A stretch of 64,000 nt of DNA from assembly GCA_030263285.1 (NCBI GenBank), contig SZYB01000002.1, positions 434,001 to 498,000 of the forward strand, written 5' to 3'. Shown piece after piece: positions 44,315 through 54,102 of the stretch. Made by a program: the position numbers and the translations under genes. The notes below the pieces were generated by a model. It saw only the letters and a program-made list of their open reading frames with translations. It did not search any database and was not told the DNA's origin. Origin of the DNA: Bergeyella sp. Its GTDB lineage: Bacteria > Bacteroidota > Bacteroidia > Flavobacteriales > Weeksellaceae. Within the stretch, counting starts at the first letter, position 1, and each line of letters begins with the position of its first letter.

Positions 44315-45724
44315 ATGATGATTATAAAGAGGATATTGTTTGTATCGCTAGGCGTTGTGGTGTTGTCTTGTTCGAAGGGAGGTAGGACTGCAGGGAGACC
44401 GGGTGTAAGGGGAGAGTTGGTTCCCAGAGAAAAATCTAAGTCTTTTGTTGCCGAGAGACCTTATGGGATGGTAGCCATTCCCGGGGGGTCTTTTGTTATG
44501 GGACTTGCGGATCAAGATTTCACAGATACGCCGGAAAAGGCTCCTCTAAAAACGGTGACCGTTTCTTCTTTTTTCATGGACGAAACAGAGACTACCAATG
44601 CGGAATACAGGGTGTTTATAAACTACGTAAGAGATTCTATCGCAAGAGTTCTTTTGGCGGAGGCTGCCGGTGATGGAGGAGGGAATGGAGAGGGAATAGC
44701 AGATTATGCTTATTTGTCTAAAAAGGAAGATAATAAAAGTGCCTATCAGGAGTTTTTGGAATCCCAAGGGGGGAGAGATGGGTACGACGAATCAAAAAAA
44801 TTAGACTGGTCTGTACCTTTGTACTGGACAACTTCGGATTACCCTGATGTGCAGTACGCAGAGGTTATGGAATCTCTATATATCCCGAGAGCGGAACGCA
44901 TAAATAATGAAAGAAATATAGATACCAGGAAGTTGTTGTATAGTTATCAATGGTTGGATATAGAATCTGCCATTAAAGATAAATCTAGGGGAGAAAAATA
45001 CATAAAAAAGGAAAGTATTGCCGTTTATCCTGATACCACAGTGTGGATGAAAGACTTTAATTATGCTTATAACGAACCTTTATATGACGGTTATTTCTGG
45101 CATTCTGCCTATAAAAATTATCCGGTTGTAGGAGTCACTTGGGATCAGGCGCGGGCCTATTGTGACTTTAGAAGCAAGTTGAAATCTGATTATAATAGTA
45201 GTCTTAAGAAGAAAAAACAAAAACCTATGAAGTTTAGACTTCCTACGGAAGCGGAGTGGGAGTATGCAGCAAGAGGTGGGAAAGAGAATGCTACCTATCC
45301 ATGGGGGGGACCGTATTTGATGGATGATAGGGGTTGTTATTTGGCAAACTTTAAACCGAAGAGAGGAAGTTATATCGAAGACGAGAAAAAGGGAACTTAT
45401 ACTTATACAGCCCCGGTAAAACAATTTCCGAAAAATGGTTTTGGTCTCTATGATATGGCAGGGAATGTAGCAGAGTGGACAGAGTCCCCATATAACAATT
45501 CGACTTATCAGTTTTCTTCTACCCTTAATCCTTATCTTTCTAATCAAGCATACAAAGAGGTAAAAAAAACGGTAAGAGGAGGTTCTTGGAAAGATGTGGG
45601 CTATGTGTTGATGACGGGATACAGAGATTGGGAAAGGAAAGATTCTGCCAGAAGCTATATCGGTTTTAGGACTGTTCAGGATATCCCTGAAGGAAGTGCA
45701 AAATTTAAGAGAACAACACAATAA
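44315..45724 (+). CDS. gldK: Gliding motility / type IX secretion lipoprotein GldK
   Basis: GldK forms the outer-membrane ring of the type IX secretion machine together with GldN. The 469-residue protein has a lipobox (VVVLSC, C19) and a formylglycine-generating-enzyme-like domain: IPGGSFVMGLADQDF near 50, FRLPTEAEWEYAARGG near 305 and GNVAEWTESPYN near 385, ending VRGGSWKD and YIGFRTV. The fold is shared with sulfatase modifiers, but GldK has a structural role. Two tandem ATG codons leave a one-codon uncertainty in the start. It begins gldKLMN, in the usual order. Confidence 0.93.
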   Translation: MMIIKRILFVSLGVVVLSCSKGGRTAGRPGVRGELVPREKSKSFVAERPYGMVAIPGGSFVMGLADQDFTDTPEKAPLKTVTVSSFFMDETETTNAEYRVFINYVRDSIARVLLAEAAGDGGGNGEGIADYAYLSKKEDNKSAYQEFLESQGGRDGYDESKKLDWSVPLYWTTSDYPDVQYAEVMESLYIPRAERINNERNIDTRKLLYSYQWLDIESAIKDKSRGEKYIKKESIAVYPDTTVWMKDFNYAYNEPLYDGYFWHSAYKNYPVVGVTWDQARAYCDFRSKLKSDYNSSLKKKKQKPMKFRLPTEAEWEYAARGGKENATYPWGGPYLMDDRGCYLANFKPKRGSYIEDEKKGTYTYTAPVKQFPKNGFGLYDMAGNVAEWTESPYNNSTYQFSSTLNPYLSNQAYKEVKKTVRGGSWKDVGYVLMTGYRDWERKDSARSYIGFRTVQDIPEGSAKFKRTTQ

Positions 45725-45745
45725 AATAAGAAAATAGATAGAAAT

Positions 45746-46432
45746 ATGTTCAAGACAAAAGATGCGAAGCTCAATTTTGTATACTCTATGGGAGGAGCGA
45801 TTGTAATTTTAGGAGCTTTTTTTAAGATGACTCACACTACCTTTGGAGGACTTGTAAATCCTACCTATATATTGGGTGCTGGGCTTATCATAGAGGTGGT
45901 TATTTTTACGATTTATGCTTTTAATCCACCGAAGGAGGAAAAACATTATCGTTGGGAGAATCTATATCCGGAACTATTGGGTGAAGAAAAATCTTACGGC
46001 GATAACAGACCCATAAAACTAGAACCGTCAAATCTCAAAGAAGCAAACGTAACTCTTTCTGATAAACTTGATAATATTCTTTCTGAGGCTAAACTAGATG
46101 TGTCTCTCTTTGAAAGATTGAAGTCGGGTATAGACAAATTTTCTGCCTCCGTGGAGCAGATTAATCAAGCGATAGATGTATCGGCCTCTACCGGTAAGTA
46201 TAATGAAGAGCTTAACAAGGCGGCCACCCATATGCAGAGGATAAATGCGCTATATGAAATGCAATTGGAGAGTAATAAAATATCTTCGGAATATCAAGCA
46301 AAATATATTGAGGATCTCAGGAATTCTATGGAACAGTCTGCAAAATTTAATGAAGAACTTAAGGATCTTACCTCAAATCTCAGTAATCTCAATAGAGTTT
46401 ATGGAGGCATGCTAAGTGCTATGAAATCGTAA
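45746..46432 (+). CDS. gldL: Gliding motility inner-membrane motor protein GldL
   Basis: GldL is the proton-driven motor partner of GldM. The 228-residue protein has two membrane segments (about 9-27, YSMGGAIVILGAFFKMTHT, and about 37-56, YILGAGLIIEVVIFTIYAF), each with the charged or polar residue expected for the family (Lys and Glu in the membrane), then a cytoplasmic coiled-coil-like tail. The gene is 22 bases after gldK and 74 bases before gldM. Confidence 0.93.
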   Translation: MFKTKDAKLNFVYSMGGAIVILGAFFKMTHTTFGGLVNPTYILGAGLIIEVVIFTIYAFNPPKEEKHYRWENLYPELLGEEKSYGDNRPIKLEPSNLKEANVTLSDKLDNILSEAKLDVSLFERLKSGIDKFSASVEQINQAIDVSASTGKYNEELNKAATHMQRINALYEMQLESNKISSEYQAKYIEDLRNSMEQSAKFNEELKDLTSNLSNLNRVYGGMLSAMKS

Positions 46433-46506
46433 TTATCTCTGTTGTATACTATATAAATAAATATAGAATGATTCACACAACAATTCGAAAAAAAACACCT
46501 AATTAG

Positions 46507-48078
46507 ATGGCAGGAAAAGAAACTCCGCGTCAGAAAATGATAAGTATGATGTATCTGGTTTTCATTGCAATGTTGGCGATGCAGATAGATCAGGAAATCA
46601 TTAGGTCGTATTATGATACCAAAGAATCTCTGGAAGAGACTCGTATTCTGACCCAGGATAAGAATAAAATTTTTGAAAAGACGTTATACCAGAAATCAAA
46701 AAATTCTCCGGATGTTTTTTCTACTGCTTATAGGGACTATTTAGAATTAAAAAAAAAGGTAGACCAATTGGCAGGAAAAATAGAATTAGCAAAAGTGGAA
46801 ATGTCAAAATTTGCTGAATTTAAACACACAAGCCATGCCAATGAGGAGGAGAGTTTTGATTTTAAGGCGCTGAATAATGTAGACGCCTCCACGTTTTATT
46901 TTTTCACAAAAGTGGATGAGACAAGACCTAGCAAGCCGGCACAGGAAATTGTAATGGGTATAAATTCTATGAGAGAGTATATTGTTTCAAAATATTCATC
47001 CGACATCAGAATGAAGCAGGTGGTGGGTAGGGTAAAGAAATCTCTTGTTACAGATCCGAGTCACGGATCCAAGAAGAGTTGGTTGGTGGCTAAATTTTAT
47101 AATCAACCCCTTATTGCGGCTTTGGCCAATTTGGAAGTGATTGAAGCGGAGTTGAGAAATGTAGAGTCAGATGTTCTGGCCAATCTGTTGCAAGAGAAAA
47201 TTGATGCAAACATCAAGTTTAACATGTTTGAAGCTATAGTATCGGCACCGGATGTAGTGGTACAAGGTGAGGTAGCTCAGGCTAAAGTATCCATAGGAAA
47301 TTATTCTAGTTCAGTACCTAATCTTGAAATAAAAGGGGTAGACAGGATAGAAAATGGTCAAGGGATAAAAAGATTGTCTACGGATCATATTGGGACTTAT
47401 TCTTTTTTGGGTGAGATTTCTTTTACGGATGCAGAAGGTAAAGTAATAAAGCTCCCATATAACCACCCATATAGAGTGATTGCGGGCTCTAACGAAGTAG
47501 CTTTTGAGAGTGGAGCGCTTTTATCAGCCGATAAAATGCAAGTACTTTATAGAGGATTGGCCAATCCTGTTTCGGGTTCTATTTTGGGAGCGGACAATAG
47601 TCAGACAACACTTTCGGCTTCGGGTGCCTCGGTATCCAAAGTGGGGGGAGGGAAATGGAATGTAACGCCGGGGGCAGGAAATTCTGTGAAACTTACCTTG
47701 TCAGGCAAAGGGCCAAAAGGACAAGTAATCACTCAATCATTTGACTTTAGAATTAAGAATGTACCGCCACCGGTGGGACAAATACGAGGAGAGTCGGTAG
47801 TAAACCTGCCTGCAAGTTCAATACCCAATCAAGTGGTTACGGTAGCGATGCCAGATTTTGATTTTCCTGTAAGTTTTTCTGTGAACAGTTTTATGTTTAA
47901 AGTTCCCGGAAGGGGGGGAATAACAGTAAATGGAAACTCATTGAATTCTGTTTCACCGCTCATAAAAAACCTTAGATCCGGTGATATCGTTTATGTATAT
48001 AACATTAATGCTACGGCTACAGGGTTGGGTTCCCAATCGATAAAAAAAATACCTCCTATTGTGATTAACGTACAGTAG
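46507..48078 (+). CDS. gldM: Gliding motility / T9SS stalk protein GldM
   Basis: GldM crosses the inner membrane once (about 12-27, MMYLVFIAMLAMQIDQE) and its long periplasmic part, four stacked beta domains in the known structure, carries rotation to the outer ring. The 523-residue product begins MAGKETPRQKMISMMYLV, has YHPY-like features and AASAVVGPMA-type domain boundaries that I do not see precisely, and ends with an IPPIVINVQ strand. Length is normal. It is positioned between gldL and gldN. Confidence 0.93.
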   Translation: MAGKETPRQKMISMMYLVFIAMLAMQIDQEIIRSYYDTKESLEETRILTQDKNKIFEKTLYQKSKNSPDVFSTAYRDYLELKKKVDQLAGKIELAKVEMSKFAEFKHTSHANEEESFDFKALNNVDASTFYFFTKVDETRPSKPAQEIVMGINSMREYIVSKYSSDIRMKQVVGRVKKSLVTDPSHGSKKSWLVAKFYNQPLIAALANLEVIEAELRNVESDVLANLLQEKIDANIKFNMFEAIVSAPDVVVQGEVAQAKVSIGNYSSSVPNLEIKGVDRIENGQGIKRLSTDHIGTYSFLGEISFTDAEGKVIKLPYNHPYRVIAGSNEVAFESGALLSADKMQVLYRGLANPVSGSILGADNSQTTLSASGASVSKVGGGKWNVTPGAGNSVKLTLSGKGPKGQVITQSFDFRIKNVPPPVGQIRGESVVNLPASSIPNQVVTVAMPDFDFPVSFSVNSFMFKVPGRGGITVNGNSLNSVSPLIKNLRSGDIVYVYNINATATGLGSQSIKKIPPIVINVQ

Positions 48079-48125
48079 AGAGATTAAACCAAGGGGGCAG
48101 ATTACTCCTGTAATATAATTGAAAA

Positions 48126-49058
48126 ATGAAAACACTTCTTGTCAGTTTTTTTATTGTGCTTTCCAGTTATGTTTTTTCCCAGAATATTCTGAATGCAAAA
48201 TCTCCGGAAGAGTTCAGAAAATTACGAGAAGAAAATAAAGAGAAAGTGGGAGACTCTATAGTTTCTACAAAAGTGGAACCTCTTAAATATGGTTTTATAG
48301 AGGACAAAGATATTATAAAAAGTATGGTGGTATGGGAGATTATAGATCTAAACGATAAGATCAATCAGCCGATCTACAGCAATACCGATGGTCTTGTAAG
48401 TCAGAATAAATCTCTTTATCAGGTACTCTTTGATGCTATTATGGCGGGTAAGATTACGGAGGTATATGACGATGAGATGTTTGAGACGAAAATTGCACCA
48501 GACCAGATCAAAAACAGAGTAGTGTTTGAGACGATGTCCAATGCGGGTATAGACAAGGTTGCGGAGCAGGGTGCCCCTTTGTCGGAGGAGCAGAAAAAGG
48601 AATACATGGACCGTTACGAAGTATCTTCTGATAATGTGAAGCTCATCAAGATAAAGGGGATGTGGTATATAGACAAAAGGGATGGACAGATGAAATACAG
48701 GCTTCTGGGCATAGCGCCTATGGGAAAGGATCCTACTGCCATGGGACAATTTGCACCAGACGGAACGCCCATGATGAACGATGAGTACATTGATTTATTT
48801 TGGGTTTTCTATCCTGATGCTAGAGAAGTTTTGGCTAATTCCCTTGTATTCAATAACCGAAATTTATCTTCGGACATAAGTTTTGATGATATACTCAATG
48901 CCAGGAGATTTTCTTCTGTTATTTACAAGTCTGGGTTGGGTCCCGGAAACGGGGTTATTGCCGATTATATTCCTAATGATGCAGAGGAACAACTAGAAGA
49001 AAGTGACAGGATAAAAGATAAGATTCTGCAGATGGAAAATGACATGTGGAACTATTGA
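48126..49058 (+). CDS. gldN: Gliding motility / T9SS outer-membrane-ring protein GldN
   Basis: GldN (PorN type) pairs with GldK in the ring. The 310-residue secreted protein has a short signal peptide (LLVSFFIVLSSYVFSQ), the GldN-like middle with IKSMVVWEIIDLNDKINQP near 65, IKGMWYIDKRDGQMKYRLLGIAP near 177 and LFWVFYPDAREVL near 225. Length is normal. It closes gldKLMN, and a terminator follows at 49082. Confidence 0.93.
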   Translation: MKTLLVSFFIVLSSYVFSQNILNAKSPEEFRKLREENKEKVGDSIVSTKVEPLKYGFIEDKDIIKSMVVWEIIDLNDKINQPIYSNTDGLVSQNKSLYQVLFDAIMAGKITEVYDDEMFETKIAPDQIKNRVVFETMSNAGIDKVAEQGAPLSEEQKKEYMDRYEVSSDNVKLIKIKGMWYIDKRDGQMKYRLLGIAPMGKDPTAMGQFAPDGTPMMNDEYIDLFWVFYPDAREVLANSLVFNNRNLSSDISFDDILNARRFSSVIYKSGLGPGNGVIADYIPNDAEEQLEESDRIKDKILQMENDMWNY

Positions 49059-49081
49059 TACATATATAAGTATAAACCAGG

Positions 49082-49104
49082 CCTAAGTAAGAACTTAGGT
49101 TTTC
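49082..49104 (+). terminator. Intrinsic terminator after gldN
   Basis: CCTAAGT (49082-49088) pairs with ACTTAGG (49093-49099) across AAGA, and a T-rich TTTTC follows. It is 23 bases after the gldN stop and probably ends the gldKLMN transcript. Confidence 0.7.
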
Positions 49105-49131
49105 TTTGTAGGTAGGTACTTATTTTTAAAT

Positions 49132-50193
49132 ATGGACAAGAAGAAGGTAGATACCATAATAGTGGGAGGTGGTTTTGCGGGTCTTTTTTTGGCCTACCAG
49201 TTACTATCAAGAAAATGTTCGTTTGTTTTATTTTCTGATCATAAAACAGGTGCTTCTTTAATCTCTGCAGGAGTTGTAAATCCTGTAATCTTAAAGAAAT
49301 TTAGCATCTTTCCAGAGGGAGGAAAGCAATTGGCCTGCCTTGCGCAGGTTCTTGGGGGGATGGAAAGCATTCTCCAAGAAAAAATAAAGGTCACAGAACC
49401 TGTTTATAGAATTTTCCATAGCGAAAAAGAAAAAGAAATCTGGATAAAAAAATCTTCGCAGAAAGAGCTACAACCGTTTTTATCCACTACATTTTCTCAT
49501 TTTGAAGGCATAGAAAATCCGTTTGGTTGCGGGAAAGTTTTCGGGTCTTTTAGGATAGAGGTAGAGGTCTTGATCACGAAGATGAAAGAATATCTGGAGA
49601 AAAGAGGATGTCTGATAAGAGAAAAATTTGAGTACAGAAAACTTAGGAAAAGCGAATATGAAAACATAAAATGTCAACGTATCATTTTTGCGGAAGGTAT
49701 TGGGGTCAAAAAAAATCCTTTTTTTGGAGATTTACCCGTTATCCCGAATAAGGGACATAAAATAGGGGTTAGATTCTTAGAACAAGATTTTGCTCTAAAA
49801 AAAACAATTAAGAAAAAACATTTTTTATTTCCTCTAAATGCTTCACAATATTACTATGGAGGCACTTATGACAGAGATAATATTTCTGCAGGTGTAGATT
49901 GTGATGCTTTAGAAGAATTGAAAAAAAGCCTAAAAGAGATCACAGAGATTCCTTACATCATAGAAAATAGAGGGGTTGCCCATCGTCCTACCGTACTAGA
50001 CAGAAAGCCTATTCTGGGGCGACATAAGAACGAGCCTCATTTGTACATACTGAATGGTCTGGGGACTCGAGGAATCCTTAATGCCGCTTATTATTCTAGT
50101 ATGCTTATAGACTTTATAGAAAAGGGAATGTCTTTGCCGAAAGAAGTTTCCGTAGATCGTTTTATGGTTGAAGAATACACATCCAAGAGGTGA
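49132..50193 (+). CDS. FAD-dependent amino-acid-oxidase-like oxidoreductase (DAO family)
   Basis: The 353-residue protein has the FAD-binding start IIVGGGFAGLFLAYQLL at about 9-25, a C-terminal GLGTRGILNAAYYSSML and RPTVLDRKPILG, together with a YGGTYDRD motif: the DAO fold. Substrate is unknown; neighbours of gldKLMN often include such a gene in this group. It lies downstream of the gldN terminator and is followed by a sodium symporter gene in the same direction. Confidence 0.85.
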   Translation: MDKKKVDTIIVGGGFAGLFLAYQLLSRKCSFVLFSDHKTGASLISAGVVNPVILKKFSIFPEGGKQLACLAQVLGGMESILQEKIKVTEPVYRIFHSEKEKEIWIKKSSQKELQPFLSTTFSHFEGIENPFGCGKVFGSFRIEVEVLITKMKEYLEKRGCLIREKFEYRKLRKSEYENIKCQRIIFAEGIGVKKNPFFGDLPVIPNKGHKIGVRFLEQDFALKKTIKKKHFLFPLNASQYYYGGTYDRDNISAGVDCDALEELKKSLKEITEIPYIIENRGVAHRPTVLDRKPILGRHKNEPHLYILNGLGTRGILNAAYYSSMLIDFIEKGMSLPKEVSVDRFMVEEYTSKR

Positions 50194-50246
50194 GAAAATT
50201 TAAAAACAAACTATATTAGACTGTATTTTTACTTACAATTTCATTT

Positions 50247-51695
50247 ATGTCTCCGCTTGTTATTTTGTTTTTAGTGATCGTCTATTTTGGGATATTGTTT
50301 TGGGTAGCATATGGTACGGGAAAGGAGAGCGATAATGAGAGTTTTTTTCTAGGGAATAGGAGGAGTCACTGGCTTTTAGTGGCTTTTGGGATGGTGGGAA
50401 CTTCTCTTTCGGGGGTAACATTTGTGAGTGTCCCAGGTTTTGTGGGTAAAGATGGATTTGGCTATTTACAGGTGGCATTGGGATATGTTATAGGATACTT
50501 TGCAGTGGCTTATATACTTTTACCGATCTATTATAAACTCAATCTTATTTCTATTTACGGGTATCTCAACAAGCGATTGGGTTATAGTTCTTATCAGTCC
50601 GGTGCATGGATTTTCATAGTTTCTCGTCTGGTGGGGTCCACAGCCAGACTATATCTCGTAGCCAATATACTTCAGGTAAGTGTGCTTAATTATTTGGGAG
50701 TCCCTTTTTTGGTAACGTGTATTCTCATAATAGGTATGATCATTTTGTATACCTACAAGGGAGGGGTAAAGACTATAGTATGGACAGATACTCTGCAAAC
50801 CACCTGTATGCTTTTGGGTCTTGTGATTTGTATTTTTTATATACTAAACGAGCTGGATATTTCTCTGTGGGACAGTTTTTCCAGGATGGAAGCCAGAGGC
50901 TACACAAAGATATGGAACACGGAGATAGATAATTCCGGATTTTTTATAAAACAGATTTTGGCAGGAGTCTTTATTTGCATAACGATGACGGGAGTAGATC
51001 AGGAGATGATGCAGAAATCTTTATCGGTAAATACCCTGAAGAACAGTCAAAAAAATATAATTACACTTTCATTTATTATATATACCGTGATAGGGCTTTT
51101 TTTGTTTTTGGGAGGATTGCTTTATCTATATGCGGATAAAGAAAATATATCCCAAAGTGGTGATCAGCTCTTTCCCTATATCGCTCTACACCGTATGCCG
51201 CCAATTATATCGTTTATTTTTGTTATCGCTCTGGTATCTGCCCTCTTCCCTAGTGCAGACGGAGCTATGACAGCTCTTACCTCTTCGTTATGTATTGATA
51301 TTTTTAATATTCAGGAAAAAAATTGGAATAAAGAAAAAAAAGAGTCTTTCAGAAAAAAGACACATCTGCTTGTCGCCTTATCATTTCTGATGATGATAGG
51401 AGTATTTAAAATCATTGACAACAACTCAATGATCCATCTCCTTCTGAAACTGGCGGGTTTTACCTATGGACCTCTGCTTGGTCTTTTTGCGTTTGGGATA
51501 TTTACTTCACACAAAATTAAGGATCGTTGGGTACCTGTTATTTGTTTCCTGGCTCCCGCTATTTCTTTTGTGATTGATCGGAATCAAGCAGTTTTGTTGG
51601 GGGATTTTAGGATAGGTCTGGAACTTATCGTTCTCAATGGAGTTTTTACTTTCTTAGGATTATGGTTGATAAGAATAAAAAAGTCACCGGGTTGA
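50247..51695 (+). CDS. Sodium:solute symporter (SSS family)
   Basis: The 482-residue protein has about 13 membrane segments and SSS-family landmarks: the first segment about 3-22, SFFLGNRRSHWLLVAFGMVGTSLSGVTFVS-like region around 30-60, GYFAVAYILLPIYYKLNLISIYGYLNKR near 80-110 and GALF-like PSADGAMTALTSSLC near 335. The solute may be sugar, amino acid or pantothenate, and cannot be told from the sequence. Confidence 0.88.
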   Translation: MSPLVILFLVIVYFGILFWVAYGTGKESDNESFFLGNRRSHWLLVAFGMVGTSLSGVTFVSVPGFVGKDGFGYLQVALGYVIGYFAVAYILLPIYYKLNLISIYGYLNKRLGYSSYQSGAWIFIVSRLVGSTARLYLVANILQVSVLNYLGVPFLVTCILIIGMIILYTYKGGVKTIVWTDTLQTTCMLLGLVICIFYILNELDISLWDSFSRMEARGYTKIWNTEIDNSGFFIKQILAGVFICITMTGVDQEMMQKSLSVNTLKNSQKNIITLSFIIYTVIGLFLFLGGLLYLYADKENISQSGDQLFPYIALHRMPPIISFIFVIALVSALFPSADGAMTALTSSLCIDIFNIQEKNWNKEKKESFRKKTHLLVALSFLMMIGVFKIIDNNSMIHLLLKLAGFTYGPLLGLFAFGIFTSHKIKDRWVPVICFLAPAISFVIDRNQAVLLGDFRIGLELIVLNGVFTFLGLWLIRIKKSPG

Positions 51696-51706
51696 TCTGT
51701 TTTTTC

Positions 51707-52720
51707 TTAAGAAACTTTTTTAGCTTTTGCAAGCATAGGAAAGGAAATACAACCCATCACGATCACGATTATCATTTGTATTCCGTGCGAGAGAAAAGCA
51801 TAAGAAAGTCCCACCGCAGAGCCTAAAGCAGGATCTTTGTGCTGGGATAGAAACAGAGCAGAGATTCCTGTTTTTAGGGCGAAATGGAATGCTCCTATTC
51901 CTCCGGAGGCGGGAGCAAGCATGCCGAGTGTGCCGATAACGATAATAAAAACTCCATCCATGGGAGAAAAATTTGCTGTTTCCGGAAGAGCAAAACAGAC
52001 AAGATAAGCTGCCAAATAATAACATATCCATATTCCCACGGACCAGAATAAAAATTTATTTTTATTCTGGATTTTCTGAAAAGACAAAACTCCGGACAGC
52101 ACTCCCCTTAAGAAGGGTAAAATCTTTTTTCTGAAGTTAACATATAGAAATATAATGATGGCAAAAAAAATGATGACGAGTCCCAGTTGGGTATAAGAAA
52201 AAGAAATGATATTGTGTGTGTGTTTTGTAGAATAGGAGGGCATAGTGAGGTGAAAAAAACTCACTGCAGCCTTATATCTGAATATCAAAGCCAAAATTCC
52301 AAATATTGCCATAGATAATAAATCTATCATTCTCTCAAGTATTATGGTTCCGAAGGACAGATCTACGGGTACTTTTTCTACCTTGTATAGAGCCGTAGAT
52401 CGGGCAAGTTCCCCGCTTCTTGGCAGGGTAAGATTCATGAAGTAACCCAAAGAGAGTGTCCACAGCGCATTGGAAAATGTAATTTTATATCCCAAAGGTT
52501 TCAAAAGGAGGTTCCACCTCAGTGCACGTATTATGTAAGCCAGGATGCCAAAGAGGGAGGATAAGAATATCCATGATAGTTTGGCTTTACTCAGAGGGAT
52601 TTGTACTTTTTTTATGTCCATACCTCTTACTGCAAGCCACAAAAAAAGTGAGGAAAATAAGAGAGGTAATGATAGGGTAAGTAGTATTTTAAAATATTTT
52701 TTACGGAATAAAAAAGTCAT
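51707..52720 (-). CDS. Lysylphosphatidylglycerol-synthase-like TM protein (flippase-like domain, UPF0104)
   Basis: The 337-residue membrane protein has about eight membrane segments, with GYFMNLTLPRSGELARSTALY near 108-128 as the key UPF0104 motif and PASGGIGAFHFALKT near 273. It lacks the C-terminal synthase domain, so it is the flippase-like membrane module alone and probably moves a lipid. It is convergent with the sodium symporter, about 11 bases between stops. Confidence 0.85.
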   Translation of the reverse strand: MTFLFRKKYFKILLTLSLPLLFSSLFLWLAVRGMDIKKVQIPLSKAKLSWIFLSSLFGILAYIIRALRWNLLLKPLGYKITFSNALWTLSLGYFMNLTLPRSGELARSTALYKVEKVPVDLSFGTIILERMIDLLSMAIFGILALIFRYKAAVSFFHLTMPSYSTKHTHNIISFSYTQLGLVIIFFAIIIFLYVNFRKKILPFLRGVLSGVLSFQKIQNKNKFLFWSVGIWICYYLAAYLVCFALPETANFSPMDGVFIIVIGTLGMLAPASGGIGAFHFALKTGISALFLSQHKDPALGSAVGLSYAFLSHGIQMIIVIVMGCISFPMLAKAKKVS

Positions 52721-53008
52721 TTTTTAGGTGTTAAAAATAAAATTTTTTGGGCACGAGATTCAAAGAAACACACAAAAAGTCCGACAAAGGTATTTATTTT
52801 TTTATTTCTTATGTAAAAAGGCGACTGTAGGCTATTTATTTGAGTTTTTTGTTCGGAAATACTATAAGAGAAGCAAAATAATAGCGATATACCAAAAAAA
52901 TGATTGAGGTGACAGGCATATCTCTTTTTATTAATATGTAATATAAGTAGAGTAGATATGTAGACACTGAGGGAAGATACTTGTGTGGGAGTTTTTCTGC
53001 AAAAAATC

Positions 53009-53038
53009 TTGGCTACACTGAAAATTATTATATATTTG
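53009..53038 (+). promoter_or_regulatory. Promoter of the HU gene
   Basis: TTG at 53009-53011 and TATATTTG at 53031-53038, 19 bases apart, match the Bacteroidota promoter. Transcription would start near 53045, giving a 40-base leader to the ATG at 53085. Confidence 0.7.
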
Positions 53039-53084
53039 TCTCTCGTAATAATTAGGAAAACATTAATCTTTAATAATTTAAATT

Positions 53085-53375
53085 ATGAACAAGACTGAAT
53101 TGATTGATGAGATTGCTAAAGATGCTGGTATTACCAAAGTAGCAGCTAAAGCGGCGTTGGAGTCTTTTATTTCTAATGTAACTTCTACGTTAAAGAAAAA
53201 AGACGGAAAAGTTTCTTTAGTGGGCTTTGGTACTTTTTCTGTATCCGAAAGAGCAGCAAGACAAGGAATCAACCCGGCCACTAAAAAACCGATTAAGATT
53301 GCAGCTAAAAAAGTAGCTAAATTCAAAGCTGGGGCGGATCTTGCGTTAGCAGTTTCAGGAGAGAAAAAGAAGTAA
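53085..53375 (+). CDS. HU-family DNA-binding protein
   Basis: HU-like proteins bend and compact DNA. The 96-residue protein has the HU fold: MNKTELIDEIAKDAGITKVAAKAALESFI, then GKVSLVGFGTFSVSERAARQG at about 45-65 and the arm NPATKKPI at about 67-74. The lysine-rich tail is family-like. It has its own promoter and a strong terminator, typical for a highly expressed nucleoid protein. Confidence 0.93.
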   Translation: MNKTELIDEIAKDAGITKVAAKAALESFISNVTSTLKKKDGKVSLVGFGTFSVSERAARQGINPATKKPIKIAAKKVAKFKAGADLALAVSGEKKK

Positions 53376-53379
53376 TCTT

Positions 53380-53433
53380 CTTCATAGTAAGGATTAAAAA
53401 TCCTCATCTTACTTATGAAGGATGGGGTTTTTT
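53380..53433. terminator. Terminator after HU, shared with the convergent pdxH
   Basis: CTTCATAGTAAG (53380-53391) pairs with CTTACTTATGAAG (53408-53420, one bulged base), with an inner AGGATT/AATCCT stem, and TTTTTT follows at 53428. It lies between two converging genes and probably serves both. Confidence 0.65.
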
Positions 53434-53437
53434 AATC

Positions 53438-54082
53438 CTATGGTGCAAGTCTATTGATATCCCAAAGACCATCTTCTTTTTTTGTATACAAGATTCTGTC
53501 ATGCAATCGGTTCTCTCTTCCCTGCCAGAATTCTGTTTCGTAGGGGGAAGCGATATATCCTCCCCATGTTTTGGGTCTCGGGATTTCTTTATTCTCATAT
53601 TTTTTTTCCAGCCTTTTCAGTTCGGCATCAAGGGAGTTTCTGTCTGGAATCACCTGGCTTTGTCTGGAAGCGAGTGCCCCGAGTTTGCTTCCTCTGGGTC
53701 TGGAGTCAAAATAAATATCATTTAAATTTTCAGGAAGTTTTTTTATTTCGCACTTCATTATGATTTGTCTTTCCAGCTCGGGCCAGAAAAACAGTAGACA
53801 GCCTTTAGGAAAATCTTTTAACGCACTTCCTTTTTTACTGGTATAATGGGTATAAAATATAAACCCTTCTTTACTGTAGGCCTTCAGAAGTACCATACGG
53901 GTTCTGGGGCAGTAATCTTCCTCTACGGTGGAGAGAGCCGTTGCATTGGCTTCCGCTATTTGAGGATTTTGTTCGGCTTCCTTGTACCAAATATCAAACT
54001 GATCAATGGGATTCTGCTTTACAGATGATTTCAGAAGGACACCTTGGGTATATACCTTTCTTTTGTGGTGCAATATTTCCAT
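53438..54082 (-). CDS. pdxH: Pyridoxamine 5'-phosphate oxidase
   Basis: PdxH is an FMN enzyme that produces pyridoxal phosphate. The 214-residue protein has LDKFDIW-like QFDIWYKEA near 28, the RMVLLKAYSKEGFIFYTHY stretch near 58-76 and KGSALKDFP, a SRPRGSKLGALAS loop near 128-142 and a C-terminal EFWQGRENRLHDRILY. The C-terminal tail INRLAP is normal. It is divergent from the yqgE/algH gene, with only 20 bases between the start codons. Confidence 0.93.
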   Translation of the reverse strand: MEILHHKRKVYTQGVLLKSSVKQNPIDQFDIWYKEAEQNPQIAEANATALSTVEEDYCPRTRMVLLKAYSKEGFIFYTHYTSKKGSALKDFPKGCLLFFWPELERQIIMKCEIKKLPENLNDIYFDSRPRGSKLGALASRQSQVIPDRNSLDAELKRLEKKYENKEIPRPKTWGGYIASPYETEFWQGRENRLHDRILYTKKEDGLWDINRLAP

Positions 54083-54102
54083 ATAATTTTTTACTTTTGG
54101 AT